A DNA stretch of 64,000 bases from Microbotryum silenes-acaulis (Eukaryota; Basidiomycota; Microbotryomycetes; Microbotryales; Microbotryaceae), in the NCBI GenBank assembly GCA_003665825.1, contig QPFY01000006.1, forward strand, positions 1,240,001 through 1,304,000, in the 5' to 3' direction. Positions within the stretch are counted from its first letter, which is position 1, and each line of letters begins with the position of its first letter. Under the pieces are notes generated by a model. That model made no database searches. It saw only the letters and a list, made by a program, of their open reading frames with translations, and was not told the origin of the DNA. Positions 38,132 through 49,580 of the stretch are shown piece after piece. Both the position numbers and the translations under genes were made by a program.

Positions 38132-41100
38132 TCAGGAAACACAGATGCCAAGTCGGCCGCGGTGTCGAGCAAAGAGGTCGCGAGGCAAAGCCTTGGTGAA
38201 AATGTCGGCAGTCATCTCGCTGGTGGCGATATATTGTACAACGATGTCACCCAGGGAGACCATATCTCGAAGGAAGTGTTCACGAAGACGAATGTGCCGA
38301 GTGCGAGCGTGAAAGACCGGGTTTTTGGTGAGAGCATTGGCACCTTGGTTGTCGCCATAGATGAGAATGGGTTGGGATGAAGGAAGGCCGAGCTCACCAA
38401 ACAGCTGACGTAAGAAGATAGCCTCCTTGCCGGCGTGTGACAAGGCAAGGTACTCGGCGTCACAAGTAGAGTCGGCAACCCGAGACTGGAGGCGAGATGA
38501 CCACGAGACAGCCGCGCCGGCGAAGACAAAGGTGTAACCCATGGTCGATTTTGAGGATAGGACGCAAGCACCCCAGTTGCAGTCCGAGTAGCCAACCAAG
38601 GGTGCCGGAGCCCCGCGAGTGTAGCGTAGACCGTGAGACAGAGTACCAGCGAGATAGCGGAAGGTGTGCTTGACAGCACCCCAGGCAGCGGCGGATGGTG
38701 ACTGAGAGAACCGAGCCAAGTAACCGACGGTGTAGGCCAGGTCGGGGCGAGTACCGGTCGATGCGTACATGAGGGAGCCAATTGCCTGCAGATACCGAGT
38801 GCGATCCGGGAACGGGGTGGGCTGGAGCTCGACTTCGAGGCGGAGATCGGCTTGCATGGGCGTGGCAACGGGATGGGCATCGGACATACCAAAACGAGCG
38901 AGGACGTCCTTGAGGTATTGCTCCTGACTGAGGGAGATGGAGCCGTCGGCAGAACGCCGAATCTGGATACCAAGGACGTATTCAGCCTCACCGAGTCGTT
39001 TGACACCATAGCGCTGTTCAAGGCCTTGGAGGGTACGCTTGATCTCTGGGAGAGAAGGGCTGATCATGAGCAAGTCGTCAACATAGAGCGCGATGTAGTG
39101 GCGCTCATCACCGGCAGTGCGGACATAGACGCAGTGGTCGGACTCGGTGGCGACGTAGCCAAGTGCCGACAATGCAGAGTTGATCTCGTCGTTCCAGATG
39201 CGACCAGCCTGGCGCAAGCCGTAGAGAGACCGGTGCAGCTGGAGGACCTTGCCCGGCATGTAAATCCCTTCGGGCACGCGAATGTACAGAGGCTTGTCGA
39301 GTTTACCGTGGAGATAAGCCTTGTCGATGTCAGCCTGGTGGACGTGGTACCCATGAGCGGCTGCGAGGGCCAGGAGTGTGCGAATGGAGGTGAATTTGGC
39401 GACGGGGGCAAAGGTCTCGTCGAAATCGATGCCCGAGCGTTGAGAATCACCACGAGCAACCAGGCGGCCTTTGTACGACTTGATTTGGCCGTGTTGATCG
39501 CGTTTCGTGCGGAAGACAAAGCGCGAGCCGAGAACCTTAGAGTCTGCAGGCACGAGAGACTCATCAATTGGTGTGAAGGCCGAGAAATCGCGGGAGAGCG
39601 AGTCGAATTCGGCCTGGGCAGCGAGGCGCCACTCATCTGCTTGCGGGGTTGCCATCGCAGCGCGCCAGTGTGGAGGGTCCCGAGCAGGAGCGATCAGTTC
39701 CGTCGGGTCGGCGGGCGAGGTGTCGAGCAGAGCAGCGGCTCCAGAGGCGAGGTAGGCGACGGCCGGAGGCAAGTGGAGCGCGGCATCGATGTCGTCGGGG
39801 AATTCCTGCGCAAGGCAGAGTGAAGCAACGTCGCCCGAACGTGGCAAGAGGTCGATGGGGTCTGGCGATTCGGATCGAGCAGGCGAGGGTGGCGCCGGCA
39901 ATGGACGTGGAGCCACCGGTCGCGGTGATGGGCAGGGCGTGGAGATGGCCGAGTCGGAGCTGCCTTGGTCAGAGGCGGTGGAGGTTGGTGAGCCCTGGTC
40001 AGGGTGGTCACCAGCGTGGTCTACGGGAGAGCCTTGGTCGGAGGCAGGAGGCGCGCGGGAGTCCTGGTCAGGGATGTCGCGGGCCGGGGAGGGACGGCGC
40101 AGGCCTTGGTCAGAGGCAGCGGGCACAGGTCCAGGGAGCTCAGCGCGAGGCGCCAGAGAGCGAGGGGAAGCAACGAGCAAAGGCTCAGAGTGGTCTACCT
40201 GGTCAGGGTAAATGTCGGCAGCCACAGGAAGCGGAATGGCGCCGGTGTGGGTGTTGGCCACAGGCTGCAGGGCGGGGAACTCAGATTCACGAAAGACGAC
40301 GTTGCGGCTGAGGAGAATTTTGCGTGTAGCCGGGTCGAAGAGGCGATAGGCCTTTGCGTGGTCGTCGAGCCCTACGAAGATGAGTGGCACGGCCTTGGGG
40401 TCGAGGTCGGTGCGCTTAACCGAGGGGAGGCAGTGCCAAGCGCGGCAGCCAAAGGCACGCAGCGAGGAGACGTCCGGTGCGACACCATGCCAGCGAGTGT
40501 TGGGAATATCGCCACGGATGCCCGCATGGGGCATCAAGTTCTTGCAGTGCACGAAGTACTTGGCAGCTTCAGCCCAGAGGCGTGGATCAGCGCCAGCCGA
40601 GTAGAGCAAAGCGAGGATACCCTCTTTGATCGTCCGATTGGTGCGCTCGACGCGTCCGTTTTGTTGAGGCGTGTAAGGGATTGTGAGTTCACGACGGATG
40701 CCCTTGCTCAAACAGAAATCGACGAAACTACGCAGGGTGAACTCCCCGCCGTTGTCCGAGCGAATGGTTTTCACCCGATCACCCGTGGTGTTCTCGACTT
40801 CGAGGATCCAGTCGCGGAGGCGATGGAAGACGTCACTTTTGTAAGTGAGGAGGATGCACCAATGTTTACGAGTGTAGTCGTCGACAATCACGAGCATGTA
40901 GCGATGGCCGCCAAAGCTGGGTCGGGGCATTTGGGCAACATCCACATGGACAAGGTCCAGACGGCCAGAGGCAATGGACTTGGAACGAGCAAAAGGAAGG
41001 GCGTGCGCTTTGGAAGCGAGACAAGCATTGCAATGGAAAGACCTGACCTCCTCCTCTGAATATACCCAATCCACCCCAGTGACCAAGCCTTTCTGCACAA

Positions 41101-41532
41101 TATTCTTGAGTTGCGCAATAGGTAAATGCGCGAGGCAACGGTGCAGAGTCAGCAAGGAAACTCTGTGAGGGGTGGCAAGGAGAGCATTGGGCATACAGGG
41201 TGAGGGTGCAACATTTAACGCGTACAGGTCATTTGCAACGGCTTGAGCAGTGGCAACGACGGTGCCGGAGGAGTTGCTGATCCTGGCGCAGCCGGAGCCA
41301 CACCAATTTGTGAAATGGTGACGGCGTGGCGAGGAGACAGGCAGTGAACGTTGTAGGCTCGGGCATCTCGACGACGGCGGGGGAGGCGACGGCCGGGGAA
41401 CCCTTCTTTTGTCCTCGGGAAGTTGCGCCGGCGGAAGCCTTGCGGGCACGAAAAGCGGCAGCCCAGGCGGTGTCGGGGCAATCCCTGAGCCAGTGCATCT
41501 TGCGACATGTTGGGTTGGGACAGGGTCCGTGA
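38132..41532 (-). pseudogene. Copia-B retrotransposon, defective gag-pol
   Basis: The large frame 41449-38132 encodes integrase ([64 protein letters not shown]), a long Pro/Asp-rich linker, reverse transcriptase ([46 protein letters not shown]) and RNase H ([48 protein letters not shown]), ending LGICVS. Upstream (41530-41229) the Gag zinc knuckle CPNPTCRKMHWLRDC is present in another frame. The protease with its D-S/T-G motif and most of gag are missing, and the 5' end is cut by the copia-A LTR at 41533. It cannot be autonomous. Confidence 0.85.
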
Positions 41533-41778
41533 TATTCGATCAACTCTACTACGTCAGCGATGTAGTGATAACCAAGAGTGATGAATAGGAAGCTAACAGT
41601 AAGGGAGCCGCGCGCCCCAAGTCCTCAGCCAGGGAGCCTCGGGGCTGAGCCGATGCGCCCGGCTCGCTCCGCGCGCCTAAGTCCCGGGCTCGCTCCGTGC
41701 GCCTAAGTCCTGGGCCGATGCGCCCGGCTCGATCCGCGCGCCTAAGTCCTGACCCGAGCGGAGAGTGGATTCCTCACA
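41533..41778 (-). repeat. 3' LTR of copia-A
   Basis: A 246-bp LTR. It contains the imperfect inverted repeat ACTACGTCAGCGATGTAGT and several copies of GGCTCGCTCCGCGCGCCTAAGTCC. On the plus strand C-rich polypurine complement follows it at 41779. Confidence 0.88.
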
Positions 41779-43832
41779 CCCCCCCCACGCGAACGCGAGG
41801 TAGACTTGAGCCGTGGGTGCCGCGTCCGGAGGCCTAGAGCATAGCAATGTATACCAAAAATCTTGGGACCCAGCGCTTTGGTGAATAGGTCCGCAACCAT
41901 GTTCGCTGTGCCAACGTGTGAGAGGGAGATATCGCCTCGGTTGACCATGTCGCGGACAAAATGCTCGCGGAGGCGTATGTGTCGAGTGCCGGAGGTGCGA
42001 ACGGGGTCGTGAGCGACGGCGGCCGCGGCCTCGTTGTCGGTGAAGATGTGAGCTGCATCAATCGGGCGAACGTGGAGCTCGGAGAGGAGTTGCGTAAGGT
42101 AAATCGCTTCCTTACCAGCGTGCGACAAGGCGAGGTACTCGGCATCAGTGGTGGAATCCGCCACCCGAGTCTGACGCTTCGATGACCAAGAGACGGCGGA
42201 GCCAGCCAAGTAAAAGACGAAGCCCATTGTGGAGATGGACGTGTCGACGCAGGCACCCCAGTTCGCATCGGAATAACCAACCACACCCGTGACTTTGGCT
42301 GGACCGCGGGCGTAGAGTAGCTCATCGCGGTACGTGGCGCGAAGGTAGCGAAGGACGTGTTTGACGGCAATCCAATGGCGGCGGCCGGGGTTGTTGGCGA
42401 ACCGGGATAAGTACGAGACGGCGAAGGCAATGTCGGGTCGAGTGCCAAGGGAAATGTACAGGAGGGAGCCGATGGCTTGTAGGTACCACGATCGAATGCG
42501 CTCCGTTCCCTGACCCGGAACTGCTGTGAGCGAGAGGCCGGGCGTCATTGGCACCGTAGCGCCGCGTGTCGTGGTGTCGAAGTGAAAACGGGCGAGCACG
42601 TCCATGATGTAGCGTTCCTGGGATAGGGCAATGGAGCCGTCGTCCAGGCGGCGGATTTGGATGCCGAGGATGTATTCCGCGGGGCCGAGTCGTTTGACGC
42701 CGTATCGCTGTTCAAGGCCGGAGATGACGCGTTCGATCTCGTCGAGGGCGGGGCTGACAATGAGGAGATCGTCGACATACAAGGCGATATAATGGGGCCG
42801 TTGCTGATCATCAATGTGAGAGTAAATGCAGTGATCAGTGCCCGTTGCCTTGTACCCGAGACTCCTGAGTGATGTGTCAATGTGGCGATTCCAGATGCGA
42901 CCGGCCTGCTTGAGACCGTAGATTGAGCGCCGCAGGCGGAGAACCTTATCGCTCGGGAAGTCGAAACCCCGTGGCGTCGTCATCCAGATATCGTGATCGA
43001 GCTCGCCGTGGAGGTAAGCCTTGTCGATGTCGGCCTGATGAACGTGGTAACCATTGGCAGCGGCAAGGGCAAGGAGGCAGCGAATGGAGGAGAAACGGGC
43101 GACGGGTGCGAAAGTCTCCGAGAAATCGATGCCGTCGCGCTGGCGGTTACCTTGCGCTACAAGGCGTGCCTTCCGCCCTGTGACATCACCGCGTGCATTG
43201 CGCTTGGTCTTCCAGACGAATTTGGAGGTGACGATAGTGGCGCCCGGTGGTACCGATGAGCGAGGTTCGATGGTGAACACCTTGAAGTTGTCGCGCATGG
43301 CCGTGAACTCGGCGGCGGCAGCCTGAGCCCAGATGTCGTGCTCGTCGCTGGACATTGCTTCACGCCAGGTCTGAGGGTCGCTAGTGATCGATTTGATGGG
43401 CTCGATGGCTTCGAGGGCGGGGTCGTCGTCTTCTGCGGCGATGAAAGCGCGGTGATGACGAGATAGGAAATCAATCTCATCGGGGGAGTCGTCATCGGAG
43501 GGCTGCTCAGCGGGGGCAATGGCGGGTGCGGGCGTCACCAGGGTGTCGTCGTCGGATCGATGTACGTTCATCAGGTTGAGGCGAACCGCGGTGTTGGAGT
43601 TGAGGAGGTCAAGCGGGTCGTCCGAGTCATCGAGGGACGGTCCTCCGGCCGAGGACGTGGCGGGCGACGAAAGCGGGGCAAGCGACGGGGACGGCGAGGG
43701 GCTGATATCTGTAGAATTAAGTAAGGATCCGCCAGTGTACCCTGGGGCCACGTCAACGGCGCTCATGGCAGAATCATCAAGAGAGGATGAGACGTCCATG
43801 TGCGCCAACCTTACTAGTGGGGTCCTCGTCTT
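41742..43832 (-). CDS. Copia-A polyprotein, C-terminal part (RT and RNase H)
   Basis: After the nested element the frame resumes at 43832 with [12 protein letters not shown]. It then encodes a Ser/Pro/Asp linker, reverse transcriptase ([46 protein letters not shown]), and RNase H ([52 protein letters not shown]), ending near [20 protein letters not shown]. The frame does not stop before the polypurine tract but runs through it into the 3' LTR, stopping at 41742. Sense and antisense ORFs overlapping here are shadows. The catalytic residues are all present. Confidence 0.87.
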   Translation of the reverse strand, partial: KTRTPLVRLAHMDVSSSLDDSAMSAVDVAPGYTGGSLLNSTDISPSPSPSLAPLSSPATSSAGGPSLDDSDDPLDLLNSNTAVRLNLMNVHRSDDDTLVTPAPAIAPAEQPSDDDSPDEIDFLSRHHRAFIAAEDDDPALEAIEPIKSITSDPQTWREAMSSDEHDIWAQAAAAEFTAMRDNFKVFTIEPRSSVPPGATIVTSKFVWKTKRNARGDVTGRKARLVAQGNRQRDGIDFSETFAPVARFSSIRCLLALAAANGYHVHQADIDKAYLHGELDHDIWMTTPRGFDFPSDKVLRLRRSIYGLKQAGRIWNRHIDTSLRSLGYKATGTDHCIYSHIDDQQRPHYIALYVDDLLIVSPALDEIERVISGLEQRYGVKRLGPAEYILGIQIRRLDDGSIALSQERYIMDVLARFHFDTTTRGATVPMTPGLSLTAVPGQGTERIRSWYLQAIGSLLYISLGTRPDIAFAVSYLSRFANNPGRRHWIAVKHVLRYLRATYRDELLYARGPAKVTGVVGYSDANWGACVDTSISTMGFVFYLAGSAVSWSSKRQTRVADSTTDAEYLALSHAGKEAIYLTQLLSELHVRPIDAAHIFTDNEAAAAVAHDPVRTSGTRHIRLREHFVRDMVNRGDISLSHVGTANMVADLFTKALGPKIFGIHCYALGLRTRHPRLKSTSRSRGGGVRNPLSARVRT

Positions 43833-44824
43833 TGTTGAATTGCATTCTGTCAAGCCTTCGAACACTTCGACATCGGACCGCCGTTTGACGGACTTGCCCG
43901 CCTTTCGCCTCGGCGCCTCGCTCCGCGCGCCTTCGCCTCCGCAAGCCTCCACCGCGCCCCCTGTCCCTCGAGCCTCGCTGCGTGATCATCGCACTCGGCC
44001 TCGTCCCTCGACCGATGTGCACCGTTCGTCAACTTGTCCACATCCCGGTCCGTCTGCCCGTCGTTGCCAGCTTTGCCTGCTCTGCCATGCTCGCCACCAC
44101 GCGCCTTTGCCTCTTGGCACTTTCGCCTCGGCGCCTTCCCCGCGCCAGCCTGTTCAACTCACGCTCGCGCGCCGCCGCCTCCACATCGGAACTTAGTCGG
44201 TCTACTTCTCCTGTCTTGCCAAGCCGTTGCCTCCGCCTAGCCACCGCCAGCTTGCCGCCACCGTCCTCATGTCTCATCGGCCATCCAGTGTATCGCCCAT
44301 GCATGACGCCCGTTGTTCGCAACCTGGATCTTGTTGCTACGGATTGCCCAGCTCACCAACACTCGACCAAGGTAGATAAGTTTCCCTTCGTGTACATCGT
44401 CCAACACGACACCCCTCAGAGCCTTGATGGTCCGCTTGGAGTTCGGTCTTGTAGCTTCGCATTGTGCTAGCCCAGTTTGTCTTAGCGCGGCCCCTTGCTA
44501 GAACCTCACCCGACTCGCGCGCCCCTGTGCCTTTCTTCCTCTTCTCTACCGCTTCCCAACATTAGCCAGACAGCTAATCTTCGGTAGAGAACAGGTTAGT
44601 TGCAATCATCACACCGCTTCCCAACATTAGCCAGACAGCTAATCTTCGGTAGAGAACAGATCGTCCAGCCGCACCGTGTCCGTCTCGTCAGACCGCGTCC
44701 GTGCCGCCTCACGACTTCTCCCCCCCGGCCCGTCCGTCGCACACTGTAGCCACGTCGACGCTCCGCCAGTAGCCCAAGCGGTCGCTACTCCCAAGTCCGA
44801 AACCTTTTCGGCTTCCACTCAACA
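43833..44824 (+). repeat. 5' LTR of TRIM-like element
   Basis: A 992-bp LTR, TGTTGAATTGC...CCACTCAACA. It contains the 46-bp unit repeated at 44549-44594 and 44614-44659 with the ATTAGCCAGACAGCTAAT hairpin. Confidence 0.92.
44549..44659 (+). repeat. 46-bp tandem unit with hairpin inside LTR
   Basis: CCGCTTCCCAACATTAGC... to ...GTAGAGAACAG occurs twice, period 65 bp, separated by GTTAGTTGCAATCATCACA. Each unit holds ATTAGC-CAGACA-GCTAAT, a perfect 6-bp stem. The same duplication is in the LTRs at 46.1, 55.8 and 58.0 kb but not in those at 35.5 and 49.4 kb. Confidence 0.85.
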
Positions 44825-44836
44825 GGTTATGAGCCC
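44825..44836 (+). other. Primer-binding site (initiator tRNA-Met anticodon arm)
   Basis: GGTTATGAGCCC begins at the first base after the 5' LTR. It is complementary to GGGCTCATAACC, the anticodon arm of eukaryotic initiator tRNA-Met (known sequence). This implies priming by an internally cleaved half-tRNA, as described for Drosophila copia. The ATG in it is the gag start codon. Confidence 0.8.
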
Positions 44837-45287
44837 TGTCCGAACCACCCTGCCCCTCCCCGCCGCACCCGCCGTCTCCGCCGAGCCAACGCCCGCCGAG
44901 ACACGTGCCGCTGAGACACGCGACGCTGCCGCCGACGCAACCGCACCACACGCCGACAAAGCACACACGTCTGGTCCTGCCCCCGTCACCCCCACTCTCG
45001 CCGCCACCATGGACAAACGCATCGTAGGAACAAGCCTACAAGTCGATCGTCCGCCGAGAGCCCCACCCCGAGCCAAGCTGCCCGCCGCCGCCTCCCCTGC
45101 GCACAACCCTGCCGCAACACGCGACACCGCCGCCAACGCTTCGCAGACGCCGCCCCTCGCCGCTGCACCCGTTCCCCAACCCGTCTACACCATCCGAGCC
45201 ACGATCATCGAAGAACGCATTACAAGAACACGCCTTCAACCCAATGGTCCGCCGAAAGCGCCAGCCCTAGGTATGTTCTCCGCCTAA
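44829..45287 (+). pseudogene. Gag N-terminal remnant of TRIM-like element
   Basis: It starts at the ATG inside the PBS (MSPVRTTLPLPAAP) and encodes 152 Ala/Pro-rich residues. The segment VTPTLAATMDKRI matches VDPTLAASIDERI of the complete Gag at 56078-57247; the rest of Gag, including the zinc knuckle, is absent. An internal repetition (KRIVGTSLQ...PPRAP versus ERITRTRLQ...PPKAP) is visible. It is unlikely to be a functional Gag. Confidence 0.75.
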
Positions 45288-45411
45288 CGCTCGTTGCCAC
45301 GTCGCTTTGCACCCTCGCCTCGTCATGGTCTCCTACACCGGTCACTCGTCTATGCACACACCACTCGTCAACCCCTTCGTGCCCTTCTGGAAGTGTTCGA
45401 ACGAGGGGGGG

Positions 45412-46403
45412 TGTTGAATTGCATTCTGTCAAGCCTTCGAACACTTCGACATCGGACCGCCGTTTGACGGACTTGCCCGCCTTTCGCCTCGGCGCCTCGC
45501 TCCGCGCGCCTTCGCCTCCGCAAGCCTCCACCGCGCCCCCTGTCCCTCGAGCCTCGCTGCGTGATCATCGCACTCGGCCTCGTCCCTCGACCGATGTGCA
45601 CCGTTCGTCAACTTGTCCACATCCCGGTCCGTCTGCCCGTCGTTGCCAGCTTTGCCTGCTCTGCCATGCTCGCCACCACGCGCCTTTGCCTCTTGGCACT
45701 TTCGCCTCGGCGCCTTCCCCGCGCCAGCCTGTTCAACTCACGCTCGCGCGCCGCCGCCTCCACATCGGAACTTAGTCGGTCTACTTCTCCTGTCTTGCCA
45801 AGCCGTTGCCTCCGCCTAGCCACCGCCAGCTTGCCGCCACCGTCCTCATGTCTCATCGGCCATCCAGTGTATCGCCCATGCATGACGCCCGTTGTTCGCA
45901 ACCTGGATCTTGTTGCTACGGATTGCCCAGCTCACCAACACTCGACCAAGGTAGATAAGTTTCCCTTCGTGTACATCGTCCAACACGACACCCCTCAGAG
46001 CCTTGATGGTCCGCTTGGAGTTCGGTCTTGTAGCTTCGCATTGTGCTAGCCCAGTTTGTCTTAGCGCGGCCCCTTGCTAGAACCTCACCCGACTCGCGCG
46101 CCCCTGTGCCTTTCTTCCTCTTCTCTACCGCTTCCCAACATTAGCCAGACAGCTAATCTTCGGTAGAGAACAGGTTAGTTGCAATCATCACACCGCTTCC
46201 CAACATTAGCCAGACAGCTAATCTTCGGTAGAGAACAGATCGTCCAGCCGCACCGTGTCCGTCTCGTCAGACCGCGTCCGTGCCGCCTCACGACTTCTCC
46301 CCCCCGGCCCGTCCGTCGCACACTGTAGCCACGTCGACGCTCCGCCAGTAGCCCAAGCGGTCGCTACTCCCAAGTCCGAAACCTTTTCGGCTTCCACTCA
46401 ACA
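45412..46403 (+). repeat. 3' LTR of TRIM-like element
   Basis: A 992-bp LTR with the same length and structure as the 5' copy; preceded by the polypurine tract GAGGGGGGG (about 45403-45411). TSD GTCTT follows. Confidence 0.92.
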
Positions 46404-48805
46404 GTCTTGACGGCGGGGGCGGGTGTGTCGGCGGGAATGACGAACTGGCGTTCGGTGTTGTCCGCATCGACGGGCGTGTTGATTGGTAGGCCAGGGAAGT
46501 CGTCGTTGAGGAAGGTGGCATTTCGGCCAATCACAACCTTGTTGGTGGAATGGTCGAAGAAACGGAAAGCCTTGGAGGCGAGGTCGTAACCGGTGAAGAT
46601 CACGCGCGCGGCCTTGGGGTCGAGCTTGCTGCAAAGGTCCGGCGCGACCGTGAGCCAGGCCGCGCAGCCGAATGGGTGGAGGGCGGTGGCGGTGGTGCGT
46701 TGGCCGTTCCAAACGGATTCTGGAGTCTGTTTGGCCAAAGCTGAGTGTGAGCACCTGTTTTTGCAATAAACGAAGTACGCAGCCGCTTCATCCCAAAAGG
46801 TGGCCGGCAGATGGGAGTCAGCAAGGAGGGCGAGGACGCCCTCGACAATGGAGAGATTGACACGTTCGGCACGACCATTTTGCTGAGGTGTGTAGGGGAT
46901 AGAGTATTGACGACGAATGCCCCTGGACTTGCAGAAATCCGTGAATGCGTTCGATCGGTACTCCCCGCCGTTGTCGGTGCGAAGGATCCTTAACCGCGCG
47001 TTCGTCTCTAACTCCACTTCGGCGAGCCAAGTCTGGAAGGTCGGGAAGACGTCGCTTTTGTGATCAATCGCGTATGCCCAGAGTTTGCGAGAGTGGTCGT
47101 CAAGAAATGTGACAAGGTAGCGCTTCCCGGTCAAGGACGGAGTGGGGAACGAAAGGACATCGCTGTGCACGAGGCCAAGTCTTTCGGGGGAATGCGACTC
47201 AGAGTCGGGAAAGGGAAGACGGTGGCCTTTGGAACCAAGGCAAGCATTGCAAACAAACTCCTCTACGTCTTTGTCACTGTACCCGGCCCCAAACCCGTCC
47301 AGCAAACCTGCGGCGATCATCTTCTGTATAGAGGATGGGGCAAGATGGCCGAGGCAGCGGTGAAGGGTAAGCAGGGGCACGGTCGACTCAGAACGCGAGA
47401 GAAAGCCAAGCTGCTGACACTTGGTGTGATCCGCGTCCAAAAGGTAGAGACCGTCGTTAACCCTGGTACCGTGAGCAATGGCCTGGCCGTCCTTGGCGAT
47501 GTCAATGCCGTCGCTGGTGAAGGCGAGTCGAACGCGGTCGGTGTCGCAGAGGCGAGAGACAGAGAGGAGGTTGACGTGGAGGCCCGGCGTGTGCAGAACG
47601 CCACGCAGCGTGATCGGATGTCCGGTCTTGGCAACGAACGCTACGTCCCCCATACCAATGGCCGTGATACCGCCGATCTTGGTGTGCGCCGTCTGGCGAT
47701 AAGCCGTGAATAGAGAGCGATCGGCGACCATGTGTGCCGTGGCGCCCGAGTCGACTACAAAGGCATCAGTCGGGAGTTGCCGGCGAGCGAACAGGCAGGA
47801 GGCGAAATAGCCGACGTTAGGCTGTTGAGCGGCGGGGAGAGACGTGTCGTCCTGGTTGTCGTCGCCGGTGTGTTTCTGTTCGCCCCGGTGCTTGCAATCG
47901 AGGGCCCAGTGACCTTTCTTGTGGCAGCGGCGGCAGGGGCCGGCGGGCGGGTGTGTCGCCCGTGAGGTGCAGTCGCGCAGACGGTGGCCGGGGGCGCGGC
48001 AGGCGGGGCAAGGGGAGGCGGTGGCGAACATGGCCGAGTGTGATGACGAGAGTCCCGCCGAGCGAAGCTGGATGCGAATGCGGTCCGTCAGCGTCGTGAG
48101 TTCCGGGAGGTCGCGTTGGTTGCGCTGCTCGTCCGTGAATGTGAGTCGGAAGCTGTCGAGGCAAGATGGGACCATGGCGAGCACGTCGTTGAGCGAGGTT
48201 TTGGCGTCGCGGATTTCCTGCGCGATCGACATGTATTCACGGAGCCACGTGTCGTACGCCTCGACGGAGGCAGGCATCTTTCTGAAATCCCAAAGGCGGG
48301 CGAACAACTCGAGGGTGCGAGTGGCGTCGTCCGGTGCGAAACGAGCCTTGAGTGCGGCGAAGATGCGTGGTGCCGACAGGTCGTCGCTGGGGATTGTGTC
48401 GAGGGTGGCTGAGACGTCGGCGGAGTCGATCGAGCCAACGATGATTTCCCGCGCGGCGTCGTCACGGGCGGCAAGCTGGTCGGCCGTCCATGTCGGAGGG
48501 ATGACACCGTCAAGAACGTAACCACGGACTTGATTTGGAAGCGCGAGACGGAGTTGACGTAACCAGTTCGTAAACGACTTAGGCCCGTCAAGACGAGCGT
48601 GCTTGGGGAACACGACTTTTGATGCGGTGGCGGTGTTTGCCTGCGTGACAGTGACGGGCGGGGTGGCGGCGGCGGCGGCGGCAGGGGGCTGTGAGGCCTG
48701 TAGAGCGGCAAGCTGTGCCTGTAGCGTGGCGATTTGCACGCTGATCGAAGGGTCAGGGGAGCTGATGTCCCTGGGGGGCGAAGGCGGGGCGGGGGAGCTG
48801 TCCAT
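46404..48805 (-). CDS. Copia-A polyprotein, N-terminal part (Gag, protease, integrase)
   Basis: ATG at 48805 ([13 protein letters not shown]). Gag helical domain ([40 protein letters not shown]), two zinc-knuckle motifs ([28 protein letters not shown]), protease [18 protein letters not shown], integrase zinc finger ([31 protein letters not shown]) and core ([51 protein letters not shown]). It is cut at 46404 ([11 protein letters not shown]) by the TRIM-like insertion, where a short chimeric tail read from the LTR adds a stop. Without the insertion the two parts are in frame, so copia-A coding was intact before the hit. Confidence 0.88.
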
Positions 48806-48886
48806 GCTGCGATGGTGCGATGGGCTGGGGCGGCTCGAGTGGCTGGGCTCGAGGGAAAATTGCAAGCGGCGGGGCTGGTAGCTCGT

Positions 48887-48898
48887 GGGCTTATAACC
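48887..48898 (-). other. Copia-A primer-binding site
   Basis: The minus strand reads GGTTATAAGCCC immediately after the 5' LTR. That is one mismatch from the initiator tRNA-Met complement GGTTATGAGCCC. The mismatch destroys the ATG, and here gag starts 82 bp downstream instead. Confidence 0.7.
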
Positions 48899-49144
48899 TA
48901 TTCGATCAACTCTACTACGTCAGCGATGTAGTTATAGCCAAGAGTGATGAATAGGAATCTAACAGTAAGGGAGCCGCGCGCCCCAAGTCCTCAGCCAGCG
49001 AGCCTCGGGGCTGAGCCAATGTGCCAGGCTCGCTGCGCGCGCCTAAGTCCCGGGCTCGCTCCGCGCGCCTAAGTCCTGGGCCGATGCGCCCGGCTCGCTC
49101 CGCGCGCCTAAGTCCTGACCCGAGCGGAGAGTGGATTCCTCACA
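48899..49144 (-). repeat. 5' LTR of copia-A
   Basis: A 246-bp LTR paired with 41533-41778; about ten base differences by eye. The outer edge meets a truncated LTR of another family without a target duplication. Confidence 0.88.
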
Positions 49145-49580
49145 CCTGGACCTTGTCACTACGGATTGCCCAGCTCACCAACACTCGACCAAGGTAGATA
49201 AGTTTCCCTTCGTGTACGTCGTCCAACACGACACCCCTCAGAGCCTTGATGGTCCGCTTGGAGTTCGGTCTTGTAGCTTCGCATTGTGCTAGCCCAGTTT
49301 GTCTTAGCGCGGCCCCTTGCTAGAACCTCACCCGACTCGCGCGCCACTGTGCCTTTCTTCCTCTTCTCTACCGCTTCCCAACATTAGCCAGACAGCTAAT
49401 CTTCGGTAGAGAACAGATCGTCCAGCCGCACCGTGTCCGTCTCGTCAGACTGCGTCCGTGCCGCCTCACGACTTCTCCTCCCGGCCCGTCCGTCGCACAC
49501 TGTAGCCACGTCGACGCTCCGCCAGTAGCCCAAGCGGTCGCTACTCCCAAGTCCGAAACCTTTTCGGCTTCCACTCAACA
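49145..49580 (+). mobile_element. Truncated LTR, 992-bp subfamily
   Basis: Begins inside the LTR at CCTGGACCTTGTCACTACGG and runs to the normal end CCACTCAACA. It has a single copy of the 46-bp hairpin unit. It is followed directly by copia-A-type gag sequence, not by a PBS, so the LTR had inserted into a copia copy before its left side was lost. Confidence 0.8.

Larger units (their letters stand above)
43833..46403 (+). mobile_element. TRIM-like non-autonomous LTR retrotransposon
   Basis: Two 992-bp LTRs (43833-44824 and 45412-46403), same length and without differences that I could find, flank only 587 bp. Target duplication GTCTT is perfect (43828-43832 and 46404-46408). A PBS lies directly after the 5' LTR and a GAGGGGGGG polypurine tract directly before the 3' LTR. 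The inside encodes only a Gag N-terminal remnant. It is inserted in the copia-A polyprotein in opposite orientation. Mobility must have been supplied in trans. Confidence 0.92.
41533..49144 (-). mobile_element. Copia-A retrotransposon, interrupted by a nested element
   Basis: It is bounded by two 246-bp LTRs in the same orientation. The minus strand carries 5' LTR (49144-48899), PBS (48898-48887), one gag-pol frame, a G-rich polypurine tract and 3' LTR (41778-41533). A 2571-bp TRIM-like element is inserted at 43833-46403. Without it the element is about 5.0 kb, typical for copia. The flanking 5-mers (CGTGA left, CCTGG right) differ, so the ends are not a simple insertion. The LTRs differ at about ten positions by eye. 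Confidence 0.88.

Noticed and set aside
38852..41059. Long plus-strand frames opposite copia-B
   Set aside because: These are mirror frames of the minus-strand polyprotein, with composition explained by the opposite strand.
41533..49144. Clean copia-A insertion with target duplication
   Set aside because: The flanking 5-mers CGTGA and CCTGG differ, so the ends have been rearranged or the element recombined with another copy.
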